Below are positions 12,026-22,597 of a stretch of 64,000 bases of DNA, one piece after another. Each line of letters begins with the position of its first letter. Position 1 is the stretch's first letter. The notes under the pieces are model-generated. The model was not told the origin of the DNA and did no database searches. It was given only the letters and a program-made list of their open reading frames with translations. The stretch covers positions 744,001 through 808,000 of the forward strand of contig JAIVFH010000001.1 of assembly GCA_025765595.1 (NCBI GenBank), written 5' to 3'. Source of the stretch: Obelidium mucronatum (Eukaryota > Chytridiomycota > Chytridiomycetes > Chytridiales > Chytriomycetaceae). The translations under genes were made by a program, and so were the position numbers.

Positions 12026-12400
12026 CCCTGCGCTTTGGATGAGACGCCCGACTTCCTGCTCAAAACGCTGAAGAACCTTTCGGGGGTCTTCAGATATGAC
12101 CTTTCGTGGTCGTTTGTTTTGAACCAGGCCCTTCAAAACTAAGCAGAAGCTTTCGTGCATTTGCGGCTATGACCTTTCGTGGTTGTTTTGTTGAGGTTGT
12201 CTCATTCTGTTGTCGTATGGGCCCCTTCCACCTTGGACGCCCAACTTCTCCCCGCTCTTAACGCTGAAGAACCTTTCGTGGCACTTCAGATATGACCTTT
12301 CGCGGTCGTTTTTAGCGCCATGCCCTTCAAAACACCGCAGAAGCTTTCGTGCATTTGCGGCTATGACCTTTCGTGGTCGTTTTGTTGGGGCGTCAACAAT
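12026..12400. repeat. Two-copy ~196-bp tandem repeat, each built from two related half-units
   Basis: The segment around 12066 (CGCTGAAGAACCTTTCG...) recurs at 12262, a spacing of 196 bp, with about 85-90% identity over at least 125 bp. Within each copy the core ATGACCTTTCG(T/C)GGTCG appears twice, once after TTCAGAT and once after TTTGCGGCT, so there are four half-units. On the minus strand all four half-units can be read as a peptide of the form PRKVI-x3-PRKV/LL, but the four are not in one continuous frame. This may be a minisatellite or a degraded repeat-protein gene. Confidence 0.6.
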
Positions 12401-13480
12401 TTGATTATTACTAGTATGTGTTTGTCTCAACTTGGTCTCACCCTTCATTTGTCTATAGAGGTCATCCATCATTTGGGGCAGCGGATAACCCCCAAGGCAC
12501 AGCTTTACTGGGATCACTAGTGGCTTTCTGCCGCTTTGGATAATTACAAAATATGTGAAATTCGAACGCAGCGAGTTTTAAGTTCCTGGGCTAAAAATAA
12601 AAAAAATCTTAGCTTTTTGCTTTGTTTTTGGTTGATTGTGGGACCTTTTGGATCTGGTGCAATCGTTTTTCGCTATGTATGGCACCTTGGCCCACATTAT
12701 CTGCTGTGGATGAGTAATAAAATCTCTTGTCACTTTGCAAATTTCAAAATCTATCCAACTAACTGTTTTGTTCATTTTTGGCAGATCGCAAAAAGTCTAA
12801 TATTATAATTAGGGGGTTTCAAAGTTGGCCTCTTTTTTTGGCTCCTATTCAGTGGACACAACTATCCTTTTGAATCAAAATCAAGATCCAAAAAATAGAG
12901 CGAAAGGTAGTGTTCCAATGTCGAGTGAACGAAAAAATCGTATTCCCTTGTGTCACGGCAAGCAAGTGAGGCGCCAATATAAGGCATTGATGATAGAATG
13001 AATGCAAAAGTACGTCCAAAACGAACACATGCGTCCCTCAAACGCACCTTCAGATGCAGGCAAAGGCTCAAACCTACTGCTATACAATCAAAATACGTGC
13101 TTGAGTTGACCAGACCCGCCAACTATGGTTTTTTGGACTTTTCGTTCTCAGAGCAAGGATCATAGCCAGAACAACACCCCTGCACCCCTTTCCTGCAGAT
13201 TTTGCTTATTACTTACCTTATAATCTGATTGAGGTATGTCTTTAGTTGATTGGATACTCTCAGTCTTTGAGACAGTGATATCAAGGAGACAAAGCATGCC
13301 AGTGTCTCAATCTTTCTGCTATCATTGGCTGTAGCTGAACTAGAACTGGAGCAGTACAACCCTGCTGCTTTGTTGAAAAATGCAAACGAAAATAGCGAAC
13401 TAAAACAGCAATATCCTTTTTTGAAGTCACGTGATGTCAGTCATCTGCCGAAATGAAGTCGGAAGGACCCATTATTCTGA
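12401..13480. other. Intergenic stretch with no supported gene
   Basis: AT-rich sequence with only short open frames and no splice-supported coding signal. A minus-strand open frame at 13122-12862 (86 codons) has no recognisable domain. The region ends at the sharp left boundary of the retroelement fragment at 13481. Confidence 0.5.
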
Positions 13481-14030
13481 ATAATACGCGTTCAAGGGTT
13501 AGCTGTGTGGGATTGATATATTGGGAGATCCCACCAGTCAAGCCTTGGCAAGCCGTATGGTGTCCAATTTGGAACACTTTTCCCTTTTCCAAACCCCTCC
13601 GCTCACTCGCTACCGCTCACGCTCCGATGGCCGCCGCCCAACCAGCCCCCGCGAACACCAACATGTTAACGTTCCTTTTCGCTTCCCTCGACGCCGACAT
13701 GGTGGGTATCGTAGCAGGTGCCATGGACCTCCCAGTCGACACCCAGCCGACAAGGTCTTCCAGGCCCTGGTGGACAACCCCGCCAACGCCAATCCGGCGC
13801 TGGCCTGGGACGGGCGCTTCCGCCTCTCGGTCCCGTTCGTCAACCTGCCAGCCCCCGAGGACCTGGACTGGGAAGAGTACGTCGCCCTCCGCGACAGCAG
13901 CGCCGCCAACGCCGTTGTCCCCCCACCCCCAGCCCCGCCCCGTCGCCTACAGGGCTTCCGCGCCGCCGCGGAAGCCATCCGTGCTGCCCAGCAGTAGCGC
14001 GAGCAGCAGCTACAGCAGCAGCTTCGGCGT
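13481..14030 (+). mobile_element. 5' fragment of a tyrosine-recombinase retrotransposon (A1 repeat plus gag start)
   Basis: The first 115 bp (13481-13595) match 22597-22711 with one visible mismatch. That second copy lies inside the terminal region of the retroelement body, so 13481-13595 is the 5' split direct repeat (A1). It is followed by a GC-rich gag-like frame from the ATG at 13627: MAAAQPAPAN..., then ALAWDGRFRLSVPFVNLPAP and a Gln-rich end. The gag frame is broken once near 13745 and has a TAG within a CAG run at 13995-13997. At about 14030 the sequence changes abruptly into a minus-strand host gene, so only the left end of the element is present here. Confidence 0.7.
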
Positions 14031-14734
14031 AAATCCGGTATTTCTTACCAGAAGCACCGCGAAACTCGGCTGGAACATTCTCTCCATTACAAAACGTGTT
14101 ATCCAAAGGATTAAACGCCACCAGGTTGTAAACAAGCGGATAAACTCTCCAGCCACCATTAGGGAACCCGATTTGAACTCCACGAATACGCGGTTGATTT
14201 ACAACGGCTGCTCTGAATACGCTGTCCAAGTTGGCCGTGATATCAGGCTGCATTGCATTGAATTGAGCGAGTGTGGTGGTGTTGATATTGAAATAGGCAG
14301 AGTAGTCCAAAGGATTGGGCGGCAAGGGAGGATCGGCGCCGTTCAACTGCCCTGCAAAGTAAGAAGGGTAGATGGACGCGGTTGGGACTGGTGGGTCTTC
14401 AGCGGAGCCGTCGAGTCCGAGAACGTTTCTCGTTTGAGTGGCAATTGCTGTGATCTGATTTGCAAAGTTGGCAAAGGTGTTGTCAACGAGCCTATTGTTA
14501 TCATCAAAAGATGCTTAGTTTGGAATCAAGAGAATGAGAAAGCACTTACTCTGCGGCTCCAGCGGCATTACCGCCAAAGTTCAAGTATTCATTTGCCTCG
14601 AGTTGCGCCTGGATGGTGTTGATTTCTCCTGGGACCTTGACAAAGAAGATGGTCAAGGCACAAAGGCCAATCAGGAGAAAGCCAATGATGATGGGCGCAA
14701 CCAGCCGCGCCAGGATCTGCTGTGTGAACTTCAT
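14031..14734 (-). pseudogene. Truncated membrane-anchored sensor/receptor-like gene, 3' end lost at retroelement junction
   Basis: Exon 1 (14734-14550) starts MKFTQQILARLVAP followed by one strong membrane helix (IIIGFLLIGLCALTIFFV). A 58-nt intron (14549-14492, GTAAGT...TAG) joins to exon 2, which reads down to about 14031: LVDNTFANFANQI..., NPLDYSAYFNINTTT..., GGWRVYPLVYNLVAFNP.... One N-terminal helix followed by such an extracellular-looking segment resembles the sensor part of fungal membrane-bound cyclases or kinases with a Cache-like domain (inference). The frame then runs into retroelement gag DNA read on the wrong strand. The missing catalytic part is not found on the other side of the fragment (below 13481). 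The gene is probably non-functional or mis-assembled here. Confidence 0.6.
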
Positions 14735-14931
14735 TTACGATGTCCTTGTGTGTGTTTGTATGTGTGTGTGTGAGTGTGTTTGTGTGCAAATTTTGTGTTG
14801 CTTGTTCTTTTTGTTATCTTTTTCATGCGGGGGCTGAGGTGGAGCGGGTGGAGGAGCTTGGCTCAGGTGAGTAAATTTTTTTTTCAATTTCGGACTGCAG
14901 CATTGATTGCATGCAAAAAAGAACATCAACA

Positions 14932-14971
14932 ACTTCAGATGTTTATTTGCAACCCCCCCTCCATGTTAAAC
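14932..14971 (+). repeat. MULE left terminal inverted repeat (40 bp)
   Basis: It is the exact reverse complement of 18734-18773, including the run of seven C. Confidence 0.9.
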
Positions 14972-14995
14972 TAAAAAAAAAAAACAACAAATTGC

Positions 14996-17900
14996 TCACT
15001 TTCTAAGTCGCTTAATCCCTTCATTTTCTTTGCTTTCTATGGCCAATTTTCTCTTAACTGCCGCTGGCTTTTTCACCATCTCCATGGCGTTTGCTTTACG
15101 TTTTGTTGAAGCAGGTCGACCTTTCCCTCGCTTTTGAGGTGGATCCAAAACTTGTGCTGGCGGCAGACGTTCCAACACTTGCCGCTGCATCTGCTCTGTT
15201 TCCTTGGCCACAGAGTTACCACCCTCCTCTTTTAGCAGTTCAAACTTTTTCTTCGCTGCTTCCATATAGTTTGCATATTCTGCTTTGTCAGAAATCATAG
15301 CTCTTGTTGCGGGAGCAAGCTCTGCTCCACGTGTGGTCTTCAGAGCAAGCAGAATGCTGTTCATCCTGCCTTCACTTTCATAGGGCTGTGATGGCATTAC
15401 GATTGTTCCTGTTTGTCCCCCCACTCCAATAAACTGCCCAAGGGGAGGATCCAGTTAGTAATTGTCCTTGAGGAGGCGTCGTGGCACAAATTCAATGTTA
15501 AACAACACATTATTACGATTGAAAGATTGTACGGAATACAGGTGGCTGCAGAACAAGCCACAATTGATTTGCAGCAAACAAGTACAAACGGACGATCCGT
15601 TGGAGAGAACAAAGACATAATTTGGAGGTGCATTTGTGAAATGAATGTGATTCACTTTGAACATGAAGAGGATTGGATTGTCAAAGTTCTTGGAGAGATT
15701 TTCAGCCAGCGATGCTGCTGAAACCAACTTTGAATGTAATTTCGTTTCCAAAGCCACATTTCCGTCTTGCTCAATTGCAAGATTATGAAGAAGAGAGTCG
15801 GTATCTCTCTGTATGGCTTCCAGACTGGTGGGAACAGAGTTGTAGAAGAAAGAATTCGCCATTAGCGAGAACGACTCATTCTGGTACCAGTTACTTGTAT
15901 GCTTTTGTATAGACTTGATAATTGGATCGAAAATGCTTGAAACTTGGTTCTGAAAGTTCGATGGATATCTGGTTGCATGTTGATTCTCGAAAAGCGCAAT
16001 AGAATCTTGAAGCTTATTGCCAACATTCTCAATAAACAAGATTAAGTCCAGTAGAGTACCAGTACGCCCACGCTTGATAATATCTTGATGCTTTTCAACA
16101 CGCCCACTTGTGTGCTGCCGGAGGGTAAAGAGTGAATGCACCCATGCAAGACACCATTTCTGCCGAGAGCCATATAGTCGTTGCAAGTACTCAATAGAAG
16201 AGGCAATATTGAATTCTGAGGCTGCGGATTCTCTGACACACTTGAGCAAGGCGTTCCAGACAAGCTCAAACCCATCTTCTGAAACCGAGTTTCGCACGTT
16301 CCACCAAAGATTAGCTGCTTCTCGGTATGCACTGCCAAGTTTTTGCTTCAGGTTCTTTGGTAAGTTCAGCATACCCAAATGGTAAATACAGAGCAGATGG
16401 TTAATTGCAGTGAATTGAGGAAGCTCCATGACAACTAAAAATGCCAGATCCTCGTCAGAGATAACAATGAGAGGCATACGTCCACCATGTGACTCAATGA
16501 ACTTTTCCATCACCCATTCATGACTGACAGCATCCTCAGAATACAAGAGTGCGTGGCCAAACAATTTTGTTCTGGCTTCATTATCAGCGCCAGTTGAGCT
16601 CCAAAGAACGTGGGAGGAGTTGGTAGCGTTGGCAGTGCAATCAATGGCTACAACGTCATAATATTTGGCATAGTCGGTTTGTTCTGTTGGAGTACACCAA
16701 TAAAGCAATACAAGCTCTCCTTTGTCGTTGAGTTTGTGTCTCCACCACAATGCATCCCCTTTGTTGTTCAAATATTCCAGCCCTTTTCCAGCCTCCAATC
16801 CTGGTAGTGTGATTCTATTGCGATACTTTGCAACAAGATTTGCCAGATCTTTATGAACAACTTTGGTTCCAGTGAAGCCAACCAATGCCTTTCCAATATT
16901 CTCAACAGACATATCGGTTTTGGCAAGCTTCTCAATAAAATCGAGGGTCTTTTCATCAATACTTCGGCGAGAACCATATCTTGCCATCCAGTCTGACACT
17001 GAAAGACTGTGTTGATGGCCCTTTAAGTCATCCTTCCACCATTCCCTTAATTTCTCTTTTGCAGGATTTGTAAATCCCCAAAAGCCACCCTTTGGACGCG
17101 TCGCTTTAGCCTCAAAGCGGCAACCAATCTTTTTGCTCTTGCTGTTACGGGTTTTGGTTCTATCGTTGGAATGGACAGGTTTATGCTTCCCTCCCAAGTG
17201 GCATCGAAATGAAACTGTGAATGAAAGCAAGTAAGTGCTCTGGTAACAAAATAGATCATATCATACCACTGCATTTTTCTGTGATAGCAATCCCGTCACT
17301 CCCCTGAACAACTCTATTTTCTGGCTTGAAAACACTGACAGGCATTTGAATGTCCATAAAACGAGCTTGAACGGTTGCCGTGAACTTGTGATAATCATCG
17401 CCAGTGAGCGAGAGAGTTTCTTCCAGCCATACTTCCGACACATGTGCAAGTTTAGTATTCTCAAACGCCTCGGCCGTCGAAACCAGAGTTGTTCTATTTT
17501 AAGTTCATCAGACAGAAGCTGAGAATTTCGGCATCATACACTCACGGAAGTGAAGCCAGTGTCGCGGCGACGTCAAACTCATCTGCCGCTCTATATTGTA
17601 AAGATGCTTCCATCCTTTCCTTCTGAAGAGTGAGTGACTCTGTGATAGCGATTTCCATATTCTTTTCCTCTTGCTCAATAGCTTCTTCTTTTGCTCGTCT
17701 CTCGTCCACACCAAGATCACAACCAATCTTGTCCTTCACATCCAACATTAAGAGAGACACTAATTCATATCGAAATTGAGAGGCAGCGTCAACAGTCCTG
17801 GTTTGTTTCAATGTTAATCTTGAAGAAAGGATTGACACAAACTTACCACGTGATCTTCTCGCTCACCGCCAGATCTCGAGATGCTGCCATACAACATAAT

Positions 17901-18637
17901 CCACAACTAGTTCCATCAGATTGCTTGGGATACTTCTCAATTTGAGATACTGACGGCATTGTGATATTGTGTATTGCGAAATACTTTTGAAGAGCGACCA
18001 ACACTCGGTTAGGCATGCCATTCCCAGATGTGTTATTCAAACTGTCACCCCAGCGAATTTCGACAGATTCTCCAGAAAAGTTGAGTTCCATCAATTGGAA
18101 ATGATATGCATGCCAGTAAACACAGAAAACCCGTTTGCATTCAGAGTCAATGAGCGAACTGATGATATAGCCATCAGTTTTCTTCCTCAGCTGGTGTTTA
18201 TGTTACAAAAATGAAATGCAATCAACCAATTCACTCACATCTCTTGGACTCATAACACCGCGACTTTCCCACATTGGCTGATAAAACGCGAACAGTTGGC
18301 TTATTGGGAATAGAGTATGAAGTCGCAGGTCTCCTCTTTTCTCGTGAGTATCACAGAGGACAGTGAGTGGGTTGGAGGATCCCCACAGTACATGACGATT
18401 ACGTGTTTCCATTGCCTCCCTGTTCCAAGCCATGAATATTTCATCAATTATTGCATTGTAAATCATATTGTCTCCGGCGAGAGTGCAGAGCTCCTTCAAG
18501 GTGAGACCCAGAGCACCAACTTCCAATGTGCCATCCAAGCTAAGGAATGCCTGCTCTACAGCAGGCCAAAGGCGATCTCCTCCGTTATTTGCCGCCAGCC
18601 ATTGATGCGAATTTGTCTTTGTGAGGGCGTTTGACAT
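14996..18637 (-). CDS. MULE transposase with Ulp1-like (C48) protease domain, FAR1-like finger, DDE and SWIM domains
   Basis: Proposed exons: 18637-18239, 18190-17847, 17797-17546, 17493-17267, 17214-15488 and 15433-14996 (1128 aa). The first four introns are 48-52 nt and keep frame. The last (54 nt, donor GTGCCA, branch TACTAAC) is less sure; without it the protein stops at 15455. After an N-terminal helical region comes a C48 protease-like core: WHAYHFQL (His), RWGDS (Asp) and PKQSDGTSCG (Gln, Cys). A charged linker follows, then a FAR1/GCM-like Cys/His finger (GCRFEAKA). The MULE catalytic core has VVAIDCT and LIVISDED (two Asp) plus CIYH. A SWIM finger (CTC...CSH) and an AT-hook-like KRGKGRP tail end it. 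Plant Kaonashi MULEs also carry Ulp1 genes. Confidence 0.75.
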
Positions 18638-18733
18638 GCAAGCTGTGTCCGAAAACGTCAAAGAAAAATTGCATTCACCAAAATGATCAAATAGTGCTTT
18701 AAAACGCTTTTAACAATCTTCTTTATTTTTTTC

Positions 18734-18773
18734 GTTTAACATGGAGGGGGGGTTGCAAATAAACATCTGAAGT
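18734..18773 (-). repeat. MULE right terminal inverted repeat (40 bp)
   Basis: It pairs perfectly with 14932-14971. Confidence 0.9.
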
Positions 18774-18860
18774 CTAAATAGGAGGGGGGGGGGGGGTCTC
18801 AGGCTTGTTTGGGAGGGGGGGGGTCCCAAATAAGGCCGGGAGGGGGGGGGTCCCAAATAG
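18774..18860. repeat. G-run repeat array next to MULE end
   Basis: Three near-copies of a unit of the form GGGAGGGGGGGGGTCCCAAA lie in under 90 bp, with G tracts of 9-14 bases. The G-tract lengths may be inexact in the assembly. The unit could form G-quadruplexes. It directly follows the MULE end. Confidence 0.6.
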
Positions 18861-20140
18861 ATTTTTCCTAATATTATAATACAACATTCCTATCAAAAAT
18901 ATAGCTTATGTATTAACTAGCAGAATTACATTATTACATGGAATAAAAAGGGGAATTCTCCTTTTGATAACTCACTGGATTAATCAATTAAATTTACTAC
19001 AAATTAAATTAGCTCTTCAGCAGAATCTGTCAACGGACACCTTCTTTATTTCGATCAATAAAAAGAACTACTTTACAGATTAATTTAGACAATGTATCTT
19101 CTCATCTGGCATAGAGACGATATGAGCTTGATGCCATGTTGTGTGTTGTTATTGTTGTGGTACACCACAACCCCACAGCTCCACCAAAACAAGTGGCAGC
19201 CCCACCAAACTTTTCGAAGTCCATAAGAATAGTTTCGAAAAATTATTGGGAGAAGGTGAGGACTTAGGTACACGATCTGTGGGGTGTAGATGTCAGAAAT
19301 CAATTAGTCAAAGAACAATCACATTTAATTCCCCAAACCCCATGGAATGTAATCTTTATCCTTATAAGATTCCATCGTTTAATCGGACAAATTTTAACGT
19401 CCTTGGTTTCGTATTTTGATATTCGACTGGAATGAAGACCCATCTGCCAGTTGGAGCGAATCTTAAATATTTTAGTATGATATAAATGTACTTTTTACAT
19501 GATTGGGAGGCCTGGGGGTTGTGCTTCTGTCCTGCACTTGAACCAATAAATAAATGCTGACTTTCCGAACTATAGCACACAGGAAAAAAAATATTGTGGT
19601 TTAACAAAATGATTAAATAGCTAAGAGAAACCGCAGAAAAATACTGGGGGAAATACATGTTGTGGTTTCGTCAATTTGGCAGGCAGATTGTTGACTCCTG
19701 AAACTCACACAGGGAAACAGCTGAATAAAAATAAGCCAAACTAACAAATCAATATTATTTATTATTAACTTACTATCTAGCACACAGCGCAGTTATTGCA
19801 AAGTGAATGGGATTATTCCTGATCGCATCAGATCGTTTGCCAATTTGACACGCTCAGCAGGAATATTAATCGATTGACAATTGTATTAGAGAGGATGAAT
19901 CGAATATAATTGAGAGGTTCGAGAGGATTAAGTTGGAAGGAGGTTGGAGGACAACGTTCTGAGAGAGGTGTATTCGTCAGATTGTCAGTTTTCTAGAACA
20001 ATATTGTTTCATTCTATCTTCTGAAACGGATCTGCCATTACAAATAAAATATAATTGCTATAAGTCACTTTTATTCATTTAGTTTGGGTTTTAAATTGAC
20101 AGTTGTGTGGCCGTCTTGGAAATACGAAGCCGACTTCCAG
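18861..20140. other. Gene-free AT-rich stretch
   Basis: Only short open frames without splice support or recognisable domains. It sits between the MULE and the retroelement body and probably represents decayed repeat sequence. Confidence 0.5.
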
Positions 20141-20264
20141 TCCCCCCCCCCCCCCCCCCCCCAACCTGGTCCCCACCTGGGTGATCGGGTCTGACCCTTG
20201 GATGACCAGATATACCCAATGACTCATACCTGCAGGTATCGGGTTTGGACCAGGTACGCATCCC

Positions 20265-20621
20265 TATGCGGTACAGTGTTTCCTCATGAAACACCTCAAG
20301 GAGACGCCCGCCCACAACGGTCTCGACGAGGCGTGGCTCTCGAGGATCGACAAGCACGCGATCCAGCAGTCGAAGGTCGCCGACGCCACCCGCTCCAAGC
20401 CCGGTGCCAACAACGCCGCCGGAGGCAGCTCCTCCCGCGGCGGCAGCGGCTGCTCCCACTGCAAGCGGAACGGCATCCCGCCCCACGCTCCATTGGACTG
20501 CCGCAGCTACTGCGACTCCGCCACCTGCACCCGCTCCCGCTGCAGAAACAACCGCACCCCACCCGCCGGCTCCAGCAGCAGCGGCAGTGGCAGCAGCGGC
20601 AACCGCGACGAACGTCGCTGA
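20265..20621 (+). pseudogene. Retroelement gag C-terminal fragment
   Basis: An open frame reading YAVQCFLMKHLKETPAHNGL..., a Lys/Ala-rich segment, then a Cys-rich patch (GCSHCKRNG...CRSYC...CTRSRC) that resembles a nucleic-acid-binding gag knuckle without the exact CCHC spacing. It ends at a TGA at 20619-20621, 54 bp before the RT start. The N-terminal gag part is absent; a homologous start may be the frame at 13627-13999. Confidence 0.5.
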
Positions 20622-20674
20622 TCCACCGGCCCAGTCAGCGCCGTCGTCTCCCACCCCAATAAACACTCCTCCAC

Positions 20675-21664
20675 ATGACTCATCACATGACACTAACACC
20701 ATCACCACAGCACGACGACCGCATCGTCTACCAGCGGATCTTCGGCGACAACGCCGTATCCGCCACACCAGTCCAGCCGAACCCACCGGTCGATGAGGTG
20801 CTCGCCAGCCGCACCAATGGCGACCCGGCGACCCTGTTCCTCCTAAGCCCCGACGCATTCCGCGCAGGCAACGTCAACGCCACCCGGCTCCACGCCTGGC
20901 GCAAGGTAGCGGCCTTCTCCCCACACGAGAAGCTCATCCTCCGCATCGTCAAACACGGCGTCGACATCGACGACTTCTGGAAGTCAGACACCCGACCACC
21001 ACCGCTCTACCAGGACAACCACGGCGGCACACCGCCGCACCTCACCGCCTTCCTCAACAAGGAGCTGGAGAATGACCTCCGCTCGGGCGCATGCATCCCG
21101 CTGGGCCCGTGCGACAGCACAGCCCCACCCCGCGTGGTCTACCCGATTGGAGTCGAACCCACCAAGCCTCGCCGCATCGCCGACCTTCGGCGACTCAACG
21201 AATACACCGCCGCACCCCCACACCACCCGGAGTCACTCCGGCAGCTCAGCCGATGGATCGGCACCCACATGGCCGTCATCGACGTCAAAGCGTGCTACTA
21301 CAACTTCCGCCTAGCACCCAGCTCGCGGAAATACTTTGGCTTCCGCTGGAGGCACAAAGGCCGCTGGACCTACTTCGTGTCCACAGTGCTCGTGTTCGGA
21401 TGGAACAGCGCATCCTTCGTGTGCTTCATCCTCACGATCGCACGCTACCTCCGCGCCCACCAGCTGCCGCTCATGGTCTTCTTCGACGACTTCGGTCTTG
21501 GAGAGCTCCAAGGCGCGCTGACCGCACCCGCGTCAGCAACTCGGTATACGTGCTGCTCATCCTGGGCACCAAGCTGGGCTTGTTCTTCGGACGCAAGTCC
21601 CAAGTCAACCCCTCCACCACACCGCGATACCTCGGCTTCATCCTGATGCTGCTCGAGAGGCGCC
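20675..21664 (+). pseudogene. Retroelement reverse transcriptase, frameshifted
   Basis: The frame from the ATG at 20675 contains the RT core: RRIADLRRLN, MAVIDVKACYYNFRL (catalytic Asp of motif A) and VFFDDFG (the catalytic DD of motif C). This FDD form and the order fit DIRS-like RTs. Near 21525 coding continues in another frame: LILGTKLGLFFGRKS and RYLGFILMLLERRLELP (thumb region). A frameshift is therefore needed within the palm-thumb boundary. Soon after LELP the sequence passes straight into the recombinase frame, so RNase H appears deleted. Confidence 0.7.
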
Positions 21665-22494
21665 TTGAGCTCCCAGGCCGACGCAGGCCTCCCGGGTCCA
21701 TGGGACTCACGCGCGGGCACAGGCAACCCAGCCGACGCGAAACTCGTACGCCACCACGTCGAGAGGCTCAACAAGGAGGCTGACGCCCACGGCGTCACGC
21801 CCCTCCAAGCCATCCCAGTCCCCCCCCCCCCCCACTACCTGGGCTCCATCCTCACCCTCGTCAGACCGCGCTGGTCAAACGCGGACGCTCCCCCATGGGA
21901 CCGCCTGCGCTGGCGCCAGTTCTGGTGCTTCCTACTCATGTGCCAAGCCTCAGGCTGGCGCCCAGGCGACCTGGTCAGGCTACGCACCTCGTGCTTTCTC
22001 TGGCTACCGGACCGCTCCGGCATTCTGATCACCATGATCACGGGGAAGACGGCGGCGGCCAAGACCCCCGACCGCTTCACCATCCAGGACGCCAGCTGCC
22101 TGGAAGCACTACGCCTGTACACCAGGGACTGCGCCCTCTGCGACGCAAACCTCGCGTTCGGCCGCCCTTTCGTGTTCTTCAACTTGCGTCACGGGCACGC
22201 CCACACGCGGACTCGGACGCGTTCGTCCGAGACTTCCAGAACTGCCTCAAAGAACTCGACATGTTCAACGGCGAAACCCTCTACGGCTTCCGCGTGGAAA
22301 ACGCCATCTCCGCCGCCCTCGAACGCGAGAGCGATGCGGTAATCATGGCCGCGGGCGGTTGGCGCACAGCCGACTCAGCCAGGCACTACAGCCAGTTCGC
22401 AATAGCAGCCGCACATGTGGGCGAGGGTCAGAACCCGATCACCACAGCCCACGAATGGCTCACGAATATCACACGATATTCCTACTTTCAATAA
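21665..22494 (+). pseudogene. Retroelement tyrosine recombinase (integrase), frameshifted
   Basis: The first part (frame of 21665) has WRQFWCFLLMCQASGWRPGD and LVRLRTSCF, matching the first catalytic Arg region of tyrosine recombinases. Around 22200 the frame changes and the C-terminal box follows: GFRVENAISAAL...GGWRTADSARHYSQ, with the second Arg and the nucleophilic Tyr (HY). The stop codon is at 22492-22494. In active members the second Arg is usually preceded by His two or three residues before; here that position is Tyr/Gly. The poly-C run near 21821-21833 lies in a Pro-rich segment and is prone to length error. Confidence 0.65.
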
Positions 22495-22553
22495 CACCTA
22501 ACACCAATAAAACCCCCAATTCAGTAATGGCCTTTAGTAAGGGCTCCGACCCA

Positions 22554-22597
22554 GAGCGTCGGTTCTCACATTACTGAACCTAGTGATTTTATTGGTA
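22554..22597 (+). repeat. Split direct repeat B1 of the retroelement
   Basis: 44 bp (GAGCGTCGGTTCTCACATTA...TTATTGGTA) that recur exactly at 22973-23016. It directly follows the recombinase frame and is joined to A2. An imperfect inverted copy of its right half (ACCAATAAAA...TTCAGTAATG) lies at 22503-22529, so the interval can fold as a hairpin. Confidence 0.8.

Larger units (their letters stand above)
14932..18773 (-). mobile_element. MULE (Mutator-like) DNA transposon, 3.84 kb, complete with terminal inverted repeats
   Basis: The ends are perfect 40-bp inverted repeats: 14932-14971 (starting ACTTCAGATGTTTATTTGC) and 18734-18773 (its exact reverse complement). Between them lies one large minus-strand gene with MULE transposase domains. 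The usual 8-11 bp target duplication was not found: the left flank (ending AACATCAACA) and the right flank (CTAAATAGG) differ. The right flank is an odd G-run repeat that may have replaced the original junction. The intact repeats suggest fairly recent activity. Confidence 0.85.
20141..22597 (+). mobile_element. Decayed body of tyrosine-recombinase (DIRS/Ngaro/PAT-type) retrotransposon
   Basis: The GC-rich block begins after a run of about 19 C (20144-20162) and a degenerate stretch (20163-20260). It carries gag C-terminus, reverse transcriptase and tyrosine recombinase, followed by terminal repeats to 23016. Reading frame changes at least three times (about 21525, 21665 and 22200), and the RNase H that normally lies between RT and recombinase is not visible. 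Base composition is far more GC-rich than neighbouring host DNA. The structure A1-ORFs-B1-A2-B2 fits the Ngaro/PAT class, but the A1 copy sits 6.5 kb upstream, separated by other sequence. Confidence 0.75.

Noticed and set aside
12862..13122. 86-codon minus-strand open frame
   Set aside because: No similarity recognised and no supporting exon nearby.
14920..18785. MULE target site duplication
   Set aside because: The flanking 9-11 bases on the two sides do not match, so none is reported.
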